The notes: generated from the sequence alone by a model not told the origin. Numbered from the stretch's first letter, positions 1 to 11,381 are shown. The stretch is DNA of 63,463 nt from an uncultured Trueperaceae bacterium (GCA_913057685.1 CAJXOA010000009.1:1-63463), one strand, 5' to 3'. A program made the numbers and translations.

Positions 1-2179
<2,179 letters not shown>

Positions 2180-2193
2180 GATGGTCTCGAGCG

Positions 2194-2664
2194 CTACCAG
2201 CGGTAGTGGGCGTAGGCGCGGTTCGCCTCCGCCATGCGCTCGACGTCCTCCTTCTTCTTGACCGCGCCGCCGCGCCCCTGCGCGGCGTCCAGGAGTTCGC
2301 CCGCGACGCGCTCGACCGCGGTGCGTTCGGGGCGGGCGTCGGAGGCGGCCACCAACCAACGGAGGCTCAGGGACTGCGCCCGGCGCGGGCCGACCTCGAC
2401 CGGCACCTGGTAGGTCGCCCCACCGACGCGGCGCGACTTGACCTCGGTGCGGGGCTTGACGTTGTCGAGCGCCTGCCGGAACACCTTGAGCGGCTCCTGG
2501 CCGCTGCGCTCCTGCACGAGGCGGGCGGCCCCGTAGAAGATGCGGCTGGCGAGGTTCTTCTTGCCGTCGCGCATCAGCTTGTTGACGAACGCCGTCACGG
2601 TGGTGTCGGCGTAGACCAGATCCGGTTGCAGCTCGCGGACGTCGGCGCGTCTCCTACGACCCAT
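2194..2664 (-). CDS. rpsG: 30S ribosomal protein S7
   Basis: S7 is a primary 16S rRNA-binding protein that nucleates assembly of the 30S head. The protein is 156 residues, the usual length, with the conserved blocks [28 protein letters not shown] and the C-terminal [12 protein letters not shown]. The ATG has a strong purine-rich Shine-Dalgarno (GGGAGG). It follows rpsL by 12 bases and precedes fusA by 14, the standard str order. Confidence 0.98.
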   Translation of the reverse strand: MGRRRRADVRELQPDLVYADTTVTAFVNKLMRDGKKNLASRIFYGAARLVQERSGQEPLKVFRQALDNVKPRTEVKSRRVGGATYQVPVEVGPRRAQSLSLRWLVAASDARPERTAVERVAGELLDAAQGRGGAVKKKEDVERMAEANRAYAHYRW

Positions 2665-2676
2665 GCGACCCCTCCC

Positions 2677-3075
2677 TTACTTCTTCGGCTTCTTGGTGCC
2701 GTACTTGCTACGGCCCTGGTTGCGTTGGACGTAGCGCCCGACGTCGACGCCTTGCGCGTCGAGGGCGCCGCGGACGATGTGGTAGCGGACCCCCGGGAGG
2801 TCCTTGACGCGGCCGCCGCGGATGAGGACGACCGAGTGCTCCTGCAGGTTGTGCTTCTCGCCCGGGATGTAGGCGGTCACCTCGTACCCGGTGGAGAGCC
2901 GCACGCGCGCGATCTTGCGCAGCGCCGAGTTCGGCTTCTTCGGCGTCTGCGTCTTCACCGCGGTGCAGACGCCACGCCGCTGCGGTCCGCCCTTGAGGGC
3001 GGGGGTCTTGTTCTTCTTGCTCAGCGTTTTGCGCCCCTTGCGGAGCAACTGGTTCACGGTCGGCAGTTCGATCAC
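2677..3075 (-). CDS. rpsL: 30S ribosomal protein S12
   Basis: S12 sits in the decoding centre and governs accuracy. The lysine-rich block [11 protein letters not shown] and the loop [12 protein letters not shown], both contact sites for streptomycin, are intact, and the tail ends [10 protein letters not shown] as in Thermus. The start is uncertain. The GTG at 3075 gives [11 protein letters not shown] but is directly abutted by AGGGAG. A CTG at 3066 would give the family-typical MPTVNQLL and lies 8 bases after that same AGGGAG. First gene of the operon. Confidence 0.96.
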   Translation of the reverse strand: MIELPTVNQLLRKGRKTLSKKNKTPALKGGPQRRGVCTAVKTQTPKKPNSALRKIARVRLSTGYEVTAYIPGEKHNLQEHSVVLIRGGRVKDLPGVRYHIVRGALDAQGVDVGRYVQRNQGRSKYGTKKPKK

Positions 3076-3276
3076 TCCCTGCGGTGGTTCGGCAACCGAC
3101 GGCGTTCGACGCGGCGTCGGGCGCGGTGGCTCCGGCCTCGCTGCTTCTCGTCCGGGGGCGGGCCGTCCGCCCTCCTTCGGCGTGTTCCGGTGATTCGGCG
3201 CGCGGGACCCGGCGGGCGCCCGCAGACGAATCGACCCCCAGACCCGTCGCTGCGGGCCAGGGGCGCAAACCTACGC
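3076..3276 (-). other. str operon 5' leader
   Basis: About 200 bases separate the predicted transcription start from rpsL. I find no convincing small gene or riboswitch in it. The only clear element is the AGGGAG ribosome-binding site at its 3' end. Together with 3307-3345, which looks featureless, this accounts for the gap before the amylosucrase gene. Confidence 0.4.
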
Positions 3277-3306
3277 ACTGTACACGGTTCCCGGGCGCGG
3301 GTTCAA
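3277..3306 (-). promoter_or_regulatory. Promoter of the str operon
   Basis: Minus-strand TTGAAC (3306-3301), an 18-base spacer, then TACAGT (3282-3277). Good sigma-70-type match, correctly placed upstream of rpsL. It has a recognisable -35, unlike most protein-gene promoters in this window. Confidence 0.7.
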
Positions 3307-3345
3307 CCCCCTGCGCGCCGGCGCGGGCGCCGCCTCGGATCGACC

Positions 3346-5301
3346 TCAGATCAACCAGCGGCGGTCGTACGGCGCGAGGCGCACCCGCCCGGACCCGAGG
3401 TCGACGAACCCCTGCGCGATCTGGTCGTACGGCCGCTCCAGCCCGTGGTCGCGCAGCAGGTCCGCCGACACCTCCTGCGGCGCCTCGCTGACGTTCAACA
3501 GCCCCACGAACGTCCCCAACGGGTGGGGCCGAGCGTAGGCGAAGACGTGCGGGTTCCCCGCATCCAGGACGTCGGTCGTGTACGAGGCGTGCAGGTGCGG
3601 CGTCCGCGCGCGCGCCCGCGCCAGCCCCACCAGCCCCGCGAAGATGCGGCCCTCGACCGACCCGGGGTCGTGCCGGCGCGCCGCGGCGGTCCAGTCCATC
3701 GCCGGGCGGTGCATCCAACGGCTGTCGCCGCGGTGCTCCGGCACCGCCTCGTAGCCGTAGTCGTTGCGCATGCCCACCTCGTCCCCCATGTACACGAGCG
3801 GGATGCCGCCGAACCCGAAGATCAACGCGTGCCCCACCAGGATCCGTTCGATCGACAGGTCCACGCCCTCCGCGTCCCCCTCCTCCAGCGCCTTCTCGAG
3901 CCCCGCGAGGCTCGCCAGCATGCCGCTGACGCGCCGGTCGCCGGTCTTCGGGTTCGCCCCGAACACCCGCCCCCGCGCGTGACTTCCGGGGAACGCGCCG
4001 GTGTAGTACTCGCTCAGGAACGCCCGGTGGGCGGCGCCGTCGAGCCCGACCGCCGCGGCGTCGTCGTCGGAGATCGCCCAGCCGATGTCGTCGTGGCAAC
4101 GCAGGTAGGTCCCCCACGCGATCGAGGCGGGCGTCCGCGGGAACGCCGCCAGGGCGTGCGACATGAGGCGTGCGTCGCGACTCGCGAGCGCCGACCAGAA
4201 CTGCACCATGAGGCTGTTGTGGTAGGCGATGTTGGCGACCTTGCCGTAGCGCCGTCCGGTCCCGAAGTAGTGCACCAGGTCGCGCGGCCCGACGATCGCC
4301 TCCGCCTTGTGCGCCACCGCGGGCGTCGCGATCTTGCTGCACGTCCGCAACGCCTGCAACAGGTCGTGCACCTCCGGCTGGTTCTGGCAGTCGGTCCCGA
4401 ACCGCTTCCACAGGAACGCGACGGCGTCGAGGCGGAACACCTCCACGCCCAGGTTCGCGAGGTCCAGCATGATGCGGACCATCTCCAGGAACACGTTCGG
4501 GTTCGTCCAGTTGAGGTCCCACTGGTAGGCGTGGAACGTCGTCCACGCCCATGCGTCGAGGTCCTCCTGGTAGGTGAAGTTGCCGGGCGCCAGGTCGGGG
4601 AACACCTCGGGCAGCGTCCGCTCGTAGGCGTCCGGCGCGGTCCGCCCCTCGAACAGGTAGAAGTAGTCCTGGTAGTGCGCATCCCCCTCCCGCGCCCGCT
4701 GCACCCACGGGTGGTCGTCGGCGCAGTGGTTGAGGACCAGGTCGATGCAGACGCTGATCCCCCGCTCGCGCAGGCTCGTGCAGGTCGCGCGGAGGTCCTC
4801 GCGGTCGCCGAGCTCCGGGTCGACCTCGCGGTAGTCGCGGATGGCGTACCCGCCGTCGTTCTCCCCCTCGCGCGCCTGCAACGTCGACATGAGGTGCAGG
4901 TAGGTCGCGCCCATCTCCTCGAAGTACGGCCGGCGCGCCTCGACCCCCTCCAGGCTCCCCGCGAACCGATCGACGTAGAACACGTACCCCAGCATCGACT
5001 CGCGCTGGAACCAGTCGGGCGTCAGGTCCCGCTCGAGATCGAGCTCCTTCAGCGCCTCGGGGCGGGCGACGAACCCCTCGGCCAGGTCGCGGGCGAGCTG
5101 CAGCAGGAACGGCTCGAAGTCCGGGTGGTGGCCGTACACCGGCCGCAGGCCGTCGAGGAGGTTCTGGAACCAGCGCTCGAAACGCAACAGGAAGATCTGC
5201 CGGTCGCGCGGGTCGCTCCCCTCCAGGACGGGCTCGACCGCGTCCCGGACCCGTTCGAACAGGGCGCGTGCGTCGGGACCGAGGTGGAGGACGTTCTGCA
5301 T
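3346..5301 (-). CDS. Amylosucrase (GH13, subfamily 4)
   Basis: Amylosucrase transfers glucose from sucrose onto an alpha-1,4-glucan and releases fructose. The 651-residue product matches family length. The nucleophile region is VFRLDAVAFLWK (Asp about 292), the acid/base is in HKAEAIVGP (Glu about 334) and the transition-state pair lies in RCHDDIGWA (about 403-404). The helical N-terminal domain and the C-terminal beta domain are present. A GTG six codons upstream is open, but TACGCT ends exactly 7 bases before the ATG at 5301, supporting a leaderless start there. No sucrose transporter is adjacent. A sucrose-phosphate synthase is encoded at 21193-23349, so sucrose may be both made and turned over. 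Confidence 0.9.
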   Translation of the reverse strand: MQNVLHLGPDARALFERVRDAVEPVLEGSDPRDRQIFLLRFERWFQNLLDGLRPVYGHHPDFEPFLLQLARDLAEGFVARPEALKELDLERDLTPDWFQRESMLGYVFYVDRFAGSLEGVEARRPYFEEMGATYLHLMSTLQAREGENDGGYAIRDYREVDPELGDREDLRATCTSLRERGISVCIDLVLNHCADDHPWVQRAREGDAHYQDYFYLFEGRTAPDAYERTLPEVFPDLAPGNFTYQEDLDAWAWTTFHAYQWDLNWTNPNVFLEMVRIMLDLANLGVEVFRLDAVAFLWKRFGTDCQNQPEVHDLLQALRTCSKIATPAVAHKAEAIVGPRDLVHYFGTGRRYGKVANIAYHNSLMVQFWSALASRDARLMSHALAAFPRTPASIAWGTYLRCHDDIGWAISDDDAAAVGLDGAAHRAFLSEYYTGAFPGSHARGRVFGANPKTGDRRVSGMLASLAGLEKALEEGDAEGVDLSIERILVGHALIFGFGGIPLVYMGDEVGMRNDYGYEAVPEHRGDSRWMHRPAMDWTAAARRHDPGSVEGRIFAGLVGLARARARTPHLHASYTTDVLDAGNPHVFAYARPHPLGTFVGLLNVSEAPQEVSADLLRDHGLERPYDQIAQGFVDLGSGRVRLAPYDRRWLI

Positions 5302-5308
5302 CGGGAAA

Positions 5309-5314
5309 AGCGTA
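5309..5314 (-). promoter_or_regulatory. Leaderless-type -10, amylosucrase
   Basis: TACGCT on the minus strand, 7 bases before the ATG at 5301. No Shine-Dalgarno is visible. Confidence 0.6.
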
Positions 5315-5359
5315 CCCACGTCCCGGCCGGGACGTGACGGCCTCGCCGTACGTCGCGCC

Positions 5360-6385
5360 TCAGGCGGTCGCCCGCGCGACCCGGTCGCGGATCGCCGCCC
5401 ACGCCTCCCCCGCCGGCGGCGTCTCGATCCACAGCACGCTGGGGCGGCCGGCGTCGAGCCGGCGGACCGCGTCGTAGAAGCGGTGGGCGTACCCGGCGGG
5501 ATCCTCCGGGAGGCGCTCGGCGCGCGCCGCGAGGTGCGGCGGCAGCACCGCGGCGCGCACCAGCGCGACCGCGCCCGGGTCCGCCTCGAGGGCGGCGGCG
5601 ACGGCGTCCGGCGGTAGCGACGCCGCCCGCGCCCGCGGGGCGTAGTGGCTGGGCAGCGCGCCGGGCACGCGCGGGGCGTCGGCGTCGCCCGCCGCCCCCG
5701 CCCGCCCCGGCGGCGGCCCGTCCGACGGCCCGTCCGGCGTCGCGTCCGACGTCGCGTGCGGTGCGCGGGGACCCAGCACGCCGGCGAGGTCGGCGGCGGT
5801 CACGGCGCCCGGCCGGAGGATGCGGGGGGCGTCCGCGGTCAGGTCGAGGATCGTCGATTCGACCCCCACGCGGCACGGGCCGCCGTCGAGGACGAGGACG
5901 TCGTCGTCCGCGAACTCCGCGGCGACGTGCGCCGCGCGGGTCGGGCTGACGTGCCCGAAGCGGTTGGCGCTGGGCGCGACGAGGGCGCCCCCGAAGCGGG
6001 TCAGGAGGGCGGCGGCGACCGGGTGGTCGGGCTGCCGCACCGCGACGGTCGCCTGCCCCCCCGTCACGCGCCGCGAAACGTGCGCGGCGGCGGGCAGCAC
6101 CAGCGTCAGGGGACCCGGCCAGAAGGCGTCGGTCAGCGCCCGCGCGACGGCGGGCAGCGGGTCCGCCCAGTCCCCGAGGGCGTCGGCGGTGGCGAGGTGC
6201 ACGATCAACGGGTGGTCGGCCGGGCGGCCCTTCGCGGCGAACACGCGCGCGACCGCCGCGTCGCTCGCTGCGGCCGCCCCGAGGCCGTAGACGGTCTCGG
6301 TCGGGAACGCCACGAGGCGGTCGGCGGCGAGGCGGGCGACCGCCTCGGCGTACGCCGCGTCGTCGGCCGGACGGACCGTACTCAC
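5360..6385 (-). CDS. Threonylcarbamoyl-AMP synthase, Sua5 type
   Basis: Makes threonylcarbamoyl-AMP from threonine, bicarbonate and ATP for the t6A modification of tRNA position 37. The YrdC domain fills the first 190 or so residues, with the signatures FPTETVYGLGA, KGRPADHPLIVH and APSANRFGHVSPT. A Sua5 C-terminal domain follows (ALPSHYAPRA). The linker is unusually long and contains tetrapeptide repeats of the type PSDG/TPDG/TSDA from a 12-bp minisatellite (5712-5759). The start is a GTG inside the stop of the upstream kinase gene (GTGA at 6382-6385), so the two are translationally coupled. Confidence 0.92.
   Translation of the reverse strand: MSTVRPADDAAYAEAVARLAADRLVAFPTETVYGLGAAAASDAAVARVFAAKGRPADHPLIVHLATADALGDWADPLPAVARALTDAFWPGPLTLVLPAAAHVSRRVTGGQATVAVRQPDHPVAAALLTRFGGALVAPSANRFGHVSPTRAAHVAAEFADDDVLVLDGGPCRVGVESTILDLTADAPRILRPGAVTAADLAGVLGPRAPHATSDATPDGPSDGPPPGRAGAAGDADAPRVPGALPSHYAPRARAASLPPDAVAAALEADPGAVALVRAAVLPPHLAARAERLPEDPAGYAHRFYDAVRRLDAGRPSVLWIETPPAGEAWAAIRDRVARATA
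5712..5759. repeat. 12-bp minisatellite inside the Sua5 linker
   Basis: Four imperfect 12-base units (such as GGCCCGTCCGAC). The unit length keeps the frame, so the array encodes a tetrapeptide repeat in the interdomain linker. Confidence 0.6.
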
Positions 6386-7683
6386 GCGTCGAACCGCCCG
6401 GTCGGGTCGAGCCACACGAACCGCAGGTCGTTGACGTTCACGCCGGTCGGGCCCGGCGCGAACACCGCCCCCGCCGCCTCGCACGCCGCCAGCGTGTCGT
6501 CGGCGGCGTCCCACGCCGCCACCTGGGCGTCGGGCAGGTCGGCCAGGCCGCCCGGCTCGACGAAGGCGCCGGCGTGCCCCCCGACGCCGTCGACGCCGTC
6601 GCTGTCGGCGACGAGGGCGACGACCGGCGCCTCGGGGGGAAGCGCCCGCGCGAACGCCACCGCGAACGTCGAGCTGGGGCCGCCGCGCCCCCCGCCGCGC
6701 ACGTGCACGGTGACCTCCCCCCCGGCGAGCAGGACGAGCGGGCCCTCGCCCCGCGCGAGGCGGGCGGCGACGTCGTGAGCGGCGGCGCGTCCGGCCTCGC
6801 GCGCGTCGCCGGTCACCTCCCCCACCATCTCCGTCGCGAGGCCGCGCGCGGCGAGCGCGCGCGCCGCCGCCGCGAGCGCGTGCCGGCCCGACGCGACGAC
6901 CTCGGGCGGGGTCGCGTTCGGCACCGTCCCCACCGCCGCGGGCCCCGGGACCGACCCCGCCTCCATGCCGCGCAACGCCCGCACGACGTCGGGCCGGTCG
7001 ACGCCGGCCCCCGCGAGCGCCGCGAGGGCGCGGGCGGGGTCGCCGTCGCGGGCGACGGTCGGGCCCGACGCGATGAGGGCGGGGTCGTCCCCGACGACGT
7101 CGGAGACGATGCGGGTGTGGACGCGTGCGGGGTGGGCGAGGCGCGCGAGGCGGCCGCCGGCGAGCCGCCCGAGGCACCGGCGGACGGCGTTGACGTCGGC
7201 GACGTCGGCGCCCGCCCGGAGGAGGGCGTCGACGACGTCCGCCAACCCCTCCGGCGCGAGGTCGGTGCCGTCGGCGGGGGCGGCGACGAGCGAACTCCCG
7301 CCGCCCGAGACGAGGACCAGCAGGGCGTCGTCGGGCCCGAGGGGCGTGGCGAGGTCGGCGACGGCGTCGGCTGCGCGCGCCGAGCCTGCGCCCGGCACGG
7401 GGTGGTCCCCCTCGACGACGGTGACGCCCGCGCGGGGCTCGGCGCCGCCCGGCGGCACGACCGCGACGGCCGCCAAGGGCACGCCGTCCGCCTCGTAGGC
7501 CCGCAGGGCGACGTCGAGCATCCCGAGGGCGCCCTTTCCGAGCGCGACCACCGCCAGGCGGCCGGGGGGTGGGGCGGGCAGGCGCCCCTCGAGGACGACG
7601 GCGGGGTCGACGGCGGCGAGGGCGGCGTCGAAGGTGGCGCGTAGGACGTCGCGTGGCGCGGGCGTGGGGCCGGGGCGGGGCAT
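6382..7683 (-). CDS. Glycerate 2-kinase, MOFRL family
   Basis: Phosphorylates D-glycerate, feeding it into glycolysis. The 433-residue protein has the DUF4147 N-terminal domain with the glycine-rich LVSGGGSSL and NAVRRCLGRLAGGRLA, and a MOFRL C-terminal domain with LLAGGEVTVHVRG, ALVADSDGVDG and TGVNVNDLRF. The ATG at 7683 is 7 bases after TATCCT, a leaderless arrangement. Sua5 follows with a GTGA overlap. The long open frame further upstream is antisense to other genes and was discarded. Confidence 0.92.
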   Translation of the reverse strand: MPRPGPTPAPRDVLRATFDAALAAVDPAVVLEGRLPAPPPGRLAVVALGKGALGMLDVALRAYEADGVPLAAVAVVPPGGAEPRAGVTVVEGDHPVPGAGSARAADAVADLATPLGPDDALLVLVSGGGSSLVAAPADGTDLAPEGLADVVDALLRAGADVADVNAVRRCLGRLAGGRLARLAHPARVHTRIVSDVVGDDPALIASGPTVARDGDPARALAALAGAGVDRPDVVRALRGMEAGSVPGPAAVGTVPNATPPEVVASGRHALAAAARALAARGLATEMVGEVTGDAREAGRAAAHDVAARLARGEGPLVLLAGGEVTVHVRGGGRGGPSSTFAVAFARALPPEAPVVALVADSDGVDGVGGHAGAFVEPGGLADLPDAQVAAWDAADDTLAACEAAGAVFAPGPTGVNVNDLRFVWLDPTGRFDA

Positions 7684-7689
7684 GGCGGG

Positions 7690-7696
7690 TAGGATA
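7690..7696. promoter_or_regulatory. Bidirectional leaderless -10 in an 18-bp intergenic gap
   Basis: The heptamer TAGGATA reads TAGGAT on the plus strand (6 bases before the ATG at 7702) and TATCCT on the minus strand (7 bases before the ATG at 7683). One near-palindromic site can serve both divergent genes. Confidence 0.65.
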
Positions 7697-7701
7697 CCGC
7701 C

Positions 7702-7986
7702 ATGTTCGGGATGTTCCGCCGCCAGGATCCGCACTTCAAGGAGGAGCCCGGCGCCCTCCTCGCCCGCGTTCGGACGCAACGAAGCGGCGAGATCGTGAAG
7801 GTCCGGATCTCGAAGACGAGCGAGATGAGTACGTCCGGTCGGGGGTACTTCGTGCGCAAGGCGCTCGTGGGGCCGGAGACCTTCGACCAGGCGACCCTCG
7901 AGGTGACCACGAACCGGGCGCACAAGGTCGTGCAGGCCACGGTCGACGGCGGCGAACTGGTCCCCGTGTCGGCGTGGACCGACTGA
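7702..7986 (+). CDS. Conserved-looking small protein, function unknown
   Basis: A 94-residue soluble protein that I do not recognise. It starts MFGMFRRQDPHFKEEPG and is rich in beta-prone stretches (EIVKVRISKT, TFDQATLEVTT, HKVVQATVDGGELVPVS). No signal peptide, membrane segment or cysteine motif is visible. It is divergent from glycerate kinase, sharing the 18-bp gap and the TAGGATA site, and convergent with aroH. The leaderless promoter and typical codon use support a real gene. Confidence 0.75.
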   Translation: MFGMFRRQDPHFKEEPGALLARVRTQRSGEIVKVRISKTSEMSTSGRGYFVRKALVGPETFDQATLEVTTNRAHKVVQATVDGGELVPVSAWTD

Positions 7987-8000
7987 CGCCGGGGCGCGCC

Positions 8001-8378
8001 CTACTGCGCGCTGACGAGGTCGGGGCGCAGGCGTTCGGCGTCGCGCAGGTAGACGTGTCGGATCTCGCGCTGGGCCTTGCGGGTGTTGAGCTGCAGCATC
8101 ACGCGAACGACGCGCGGCAGCCGGTTCGGGACGGGGATTTCGGTGTTGCAGATCAGCGGCACCATGTCCATCCCCAGGTCGCGGGCCGCTTCGGCGGGGA
8201 AGGTCGCGGTCAGGTCGGGCGTGGTGGTGAAGAAGATCGCGGCGATCGCCTCGAAGTCGTCGATCGCGTTCGCCTCCAGCATCGCGCGGAGCAGCTCCGC
8301 GGTCGCCTCGAGGATCGCCTCGGGCGTGTCCGCCTCCACCGTGATCGCACCGCGTACCCCGCGCAGCCAGACGTCCAT
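8001..8378 (-). CDS. aroH: Chorismate mutase, AroH type
   Basis: Converts chorismate to prephenate for phenylalanine and tyrosine synthesis. The 125-residue protein has the AroH fold signatures: MDVWLRGVRGAITVEADT at the N-terminus, FFTTTPDLTATFPAEAAR in the middle, and VVRVMLQLNT then IRHVYLRDAERLRPDL at the end. The ORF can be extended to a TTG at 8387, but TACCTT lies 7 bases before the ATG at 8378, which matches the family N-terminus. Confidence 0.93.
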   Translation of the reverse strand: MDVWLRGVRGAITVEADTPEAILEATAELLRAMLEANAIDDFEAIAAIFFTTTPDLTATFPAEAARDLGMDMVPLICNTEIPVPNRLPRVVRVMLQLNTRKAQREIRHVYLRDAERLRPDLVSAQ

Positions 8379-8385
8379 GCGCGCC

Positions 8386-8391
8386 AAGGTA
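8386..8391 (-). promoter_or_regulatory. Leaderless-type -10, aroH
   Basis: TACCTT on the minus strand, 7 bases before the ATG at 8378. Confidence 0.6.
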
Positions 8392-8428
8392 GCACGCCGA
8401 ACCGGGGCGGCCGAGCGGGGGCGGCGGC

Positions 8429-9295
8429 GTGAGCCGCACGCCGGTCTTCCTGCTCACCGACTTCGGGACGCGCGACGCGTACGCCGGCATCCTGCGCGCC
8501 GTCGTCGTCGGGGAAGCGCCGGACGCCGCGGTGCTGGACCTGACGCACGAGATCCCCCCGCAGGACCTCGAGGCCGCCCGCATCGCCCTCGCGTCGGCGA
8601 CGCCGTCGCTGCCCGACGGAGCGGTGACGTGCGCGATCGTCGATCCCGGCGACCGCCCCGCCGTCGTGGTTCGCGCGCGCCGCGCCGACGGCGCGACGTT
8701 GTACGGCGTCGGGCCGGACAACGGCCTGTTCTCCCCGTGGCTGGGCGCCAGCCGGCCGCCGTACGGCGGCGACGTCCGCGCCGACGCGGCGTGGGTCCTC
8801 GACCCCCCGCGCGGGCCGGACGGCGACCGCCGCACGACGTTCGACGGGCGCGACCTGTTCGCGCCCGCCGCCGGGCGGTTGGCGCGCGGCACGCCTCCGG
8901 AGCGGTTCGGCGTCCCGTTCGACCCCGACGAGCTCGTGCGCCTCGCCTCCCCCGCGCCGGTCGCGCGGCAGGGCGCGATTCGGGGGCGCGTCGCCTGGAT
9001 CGACCGGTTCGGCGACGTCGTGACGAACGTGCCGGTGGACGAACTCCCGGCGGGACGGTTCGTCGTCGAGGTGGCGGGCCGCCGTATCACGGGGCCGCAG
9101 GCTAGCTTCGCCGACGTTCCGCCCGGCGCGAACCTCGCCTACCGGGGGTCGTTCGGGGCGCTGGAGCTGGCGATCGCGGGCGGGTCGGCGGCCGCCGACT
9201 GGGGCGTGACGATCGGTCAGCCGCTGCGCGTGCTCCCGCTCGAGGACGACGCCGCCGACACCGCGGCGGCGGAGGCGACGACGCCGCCCTCCTGA
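8429..9295 (+). CDS. SAM hydroxide adenosyltransferase (DUF62)
   Basis: The family hydrolyses S-adenosylmethionine to adenosine and methionine and is related to fluorinase and chlorinase. Signatures seen are LLTDFGTRDAYAGILR at the N-terminus, DLTHEIPPQD, AIVDPGD and YGVGPDNGLFSPW in the first domain, and WIDRFGDVVTNVP in the second. Length (288) is normal. The GTG start has no clear ribosome-binding site or TAnnnT at the usual distance. The last 79 bases overlap the convergent dusA gene. Confidence 0.9.
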   Translation: MSRTPVFLLTDFGTRDAYAGILRAVVVGEAPDAAVLDLTHEIPPQDLEAARIALASATPSLPDGAVTCAIVDPGDRPAVVVRARRADGATLYGVGPDNGLFSPWLGASRPPYGGDVRADAAWVLDPPRGPDGDRRTTFDGRDLFAPAAGRLARGTPPERFGVPFDPDELVRLASPAPVARQGAIRGRVAWIDRFGDVVTNVPVDELPAGRFVVEVAGRRITGPQASFADVPPGANLAYRGSFGALELAIAGGSAAADWGVTIGQPLRVLPLEDDAADTAAAEATTPPS

Positions 9296-10347
9296 CCGAC
9301 GTCCGTCGCCCCCACGCCGCCCCCCTCCTCGCCACCGGTCGCGGCGACGTCCGAAACGCCGTCGAGGACGGCGTCGGGCAACGTCGCGAGGGCGCGGTCG
9401 AGGAGGTCCGGGCCGGCGCCGGGCCGGTGCGCGCCCTCGCTGAGGGTGCGGCGCCACCCGCGCGCGCCCGGCACCCCCCGCGCCAACGCGATCATCGGCT
9501 TGACGACCGTCGCGAAGCGGGTTCCGCGAACGAGTTCGTCCTCCACGACGTCGCGCATACCGTCGATCACCGTGCGCAACGTCGGCGCGGGGGCGGTCGC
9601 GCCGAACACCCGCCGGTCGACGTCCACCCAACGCATCGGCATCTGGTAGGCGGCGCGCCCCACCATGACCGACGCGACGTCCTCGAGGTGCGCGAGGGCG
9701 CCGTCGAGATCCTGAATGCCGCCGTTCGTCTCGATCACCAGGTCGGGCCGCTCCGCCGCGAGGCGCGCGACCGCGTCGTGCCGAAGGGGGGGAACCGTGC
9801 GGTTCTCCTTGGGGCTCAACCCCTGCAACCAGGCCTTGCGGGCGTGCACCGTGAAGCGGTCGGCGCCGGCGTCGGCGACGACGTCCACGAAGCGGCGTAG
9901 GTCGTCGTAGGCGTCGGCGTCGTCGATGCCGATGCGGTGCTTCACGGTCACCGGGAGGGGCACCGCGGCGCGCATCGCCTCCACGGCGCGCGCGACGACG
10001 TCGGGATGCGCCATGAGGCACGCTCCGAAGCGGCCGCGCTGGACGCGGTCGCTGGGGCACCCGACGTTGAGGTTGACCTCGTCGTAGCCGTACGCGAGCG
10101 CCCGCCGCGCGACCTCGGCCAGCGCGTCGGGGTCGTCCCCGCCGACCTGCAGCGCCAGCGGCGACGTCTCCTCCGCGCGGGCGAGGTGCCGGTCGGCGTC
10201 GCCGTGCAGCACCGCGCCGGTCGTCACCATTTCGGTGTACAGCAGCGCGTGGCGGGTGATGCGCCGCATCATCCGCCGGTAGGGTCGGTCGGTCCACGCC
10301 ATCATCGGCGCGACCGAGAAGCGCGGTGTGGGCGCGCGCGGCGTCAC
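9217..10347 (-). CDS. dusA: tRNA-dihydrouridine synthase A
   Basis: FMN-dependent reductase that makes dihydrouridine in the tRNA D-loop. The DusA opening [20 protein letters not shown] is clear, the catalytic cysteine is in [14 protein letters not shown], and VKHRIGIDD and [18 protein letters not shown] follow. The GTG start lies in the ispH stop (GTGA at 10344-10347). The C-terminus carries a low-complexity tail of about 40 residues (glycine, valine, alanine, serine) that overlaps the convergent DUF62 gene and probably arose by read-through into it. Confidence 0.93.
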   Translation of the reverse strand: MTPRAPTPRFSVAPMMAWTDRPYRRMMRRITRHALLYTEMVTTGAVLHGDADRHLARAEETSPLALQVGGDDPDALAEVARRALAYGYDEVNLNVGCPSDRVQRGRFGACLMAHPDVVARAVEAMRAAVPLPVTVKHRIGIDDADAYDDLRRFVDVVADAGADRFTVHARKAWLQGLSPKENRTVPPLRHDAVARLAAERPDLVIETNGGIQDLDGALAHLEDVASVMVGRAAYQMPMRWVDVDRRVFGATAPAPTLRTVIDGMRDVVEDELVRGTRFATVVKPMIALARGVPGARGWRRTLSEGAHRPGAGPDLLDRALATLPDAVLDGVSDVAATGGEEGGGVGATDVGQEGGVVASAAAVSAASSSSGSTRSG

Positions 10348-11381
10348 GGGACGGTCGGCAACGCCCCTCCGGGCGGGGGAACGCGCTTGGGTTTGCGGAA
10401 CTCGATGTCCTCCCACTCCCCCTCCTCGACGACGTCGAGGTCCGGGTTGCGGGCGCGGAACCAGGCGACGACCTCCTGCACCAGATCGTCGGGCGTCGAT
10501 GCGGCGCTGCTCACGCCGACCGTCGCGACGTCCTCGAACCAGGCGGGATCGAGGTCCGAGGCGCGCTCGATGCGGTAGGCGCGGGGCGTGATGCGCTCCG
10601 CGAGCTCGAGCAGGCGCATGCCGTTGCTGGAGTAGGTGCTGGTCACGACGACGAACGCATCCACCCGCGGCGCGATGCTGCGGACGGCGTCCTGCCGGTT
10701 CTTCGTGGCGTAGCACAGGTCGTCGCGCGCGGGCACCACCAGGTTCGGGAAGCGTTCGCGCAACAGCGCGACGGTCCGCATCGTGTCGTCGACCGACAAC
10801 GTCGTCTGCGTCAGGACGACGACCCGTTCGGGGTCGGGCACCTCGACGGTGTGCGGGTCGGCGAGGGCCGGGTCGTGCGTGCGGTTGCCGAGCACCGAGA
10901 CGACGGTGGTGGCGTCCGGCGCCTCCCCGCGCGTCCCGACGACCTCCTGGTGGCGGCTCGAGTCGCCGATCAACAGGATGTGGTAGCCCTCCCGCGCGTA
11001 CTTCTTCGCTTCGCTGTGCACCTTCGTCACGAGCGGGCAGGTCGCGTCGATCGTCGCGAGGCCGAGCGTCTCGGCTCGCTCACGGACGGCGGGCGACACG
11101 CCGTGCGCGCTGAAGACGACGGCGGGGTCGAGGCGTCCTCCGGACGCTTCGACCTCGGCGGCGACCGCCTCGAGTTCGCCGAGGTCCTCGACGAAGTGCA
11201 CGCCGTGGTCGGTCTCGAGGCGCGAGACGACGGTGTCGTTGTGCACGATGGCGTGGTACACGGCGAGGTCGCCGCGTCCCGCCTCGCGGTTGTCGCGCGC
11301 CGCCTCCTCGACGGCGTCGATCGCCATGACGACGCCGGCGCAGAAGCCGCGCGGTTTGGCCAGGTGGACGGTGTCGACCAT
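10344..11381 (-). CDS. ispH: 4-hydroxy-3-methylbut-2-enyl diphosphate reductase
   Basis: Last step of the MEP isoprenoid pathway, a 4Fe-4S enzyme that makes IPP and DMAPP. The three cluster cysteines are visible in [20 protein letters not shown] and [10 protein letters not shown], and the family histidine is in AIVHNDTVV. Length 345 is normal. TACTCT lies 6 bases before the ATG at 11381, giving a leaderless start. It is co-transcribed with dusA. IspD and IspE are at 46505-48081. Confidence 0.97.
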   Translation of the reverse strand: MVDTVHLAKPRGFCAGVVMAIDAVEEAARDNREAGRGDLAVYHAIVHNDTVVSRLETDHGVHFVEDLGELEAVAAEVEASGGRLDPAVVFSAHGVSPAVRERAETLGLATIDATCPLVTKVHSEAKKYAREGYHILLIGDSSRHQEVVGTRGEAPDATTVVSVLGNRTHDPALADPHTVEVPDPERVVVLTQTTLSVDDTMRTVALLRERFPNLVVPARDDLCYATKNRQDAVRSIAPRVDAFVVVTSTYSSNGMRLLELAERITPRAYRIERASDLDPAWFEDVATVGVSSAASTPDDLVQEVVAWFRARNPDLDVVEEGEWEDIEFRKPKRVPPPGGALPTVP

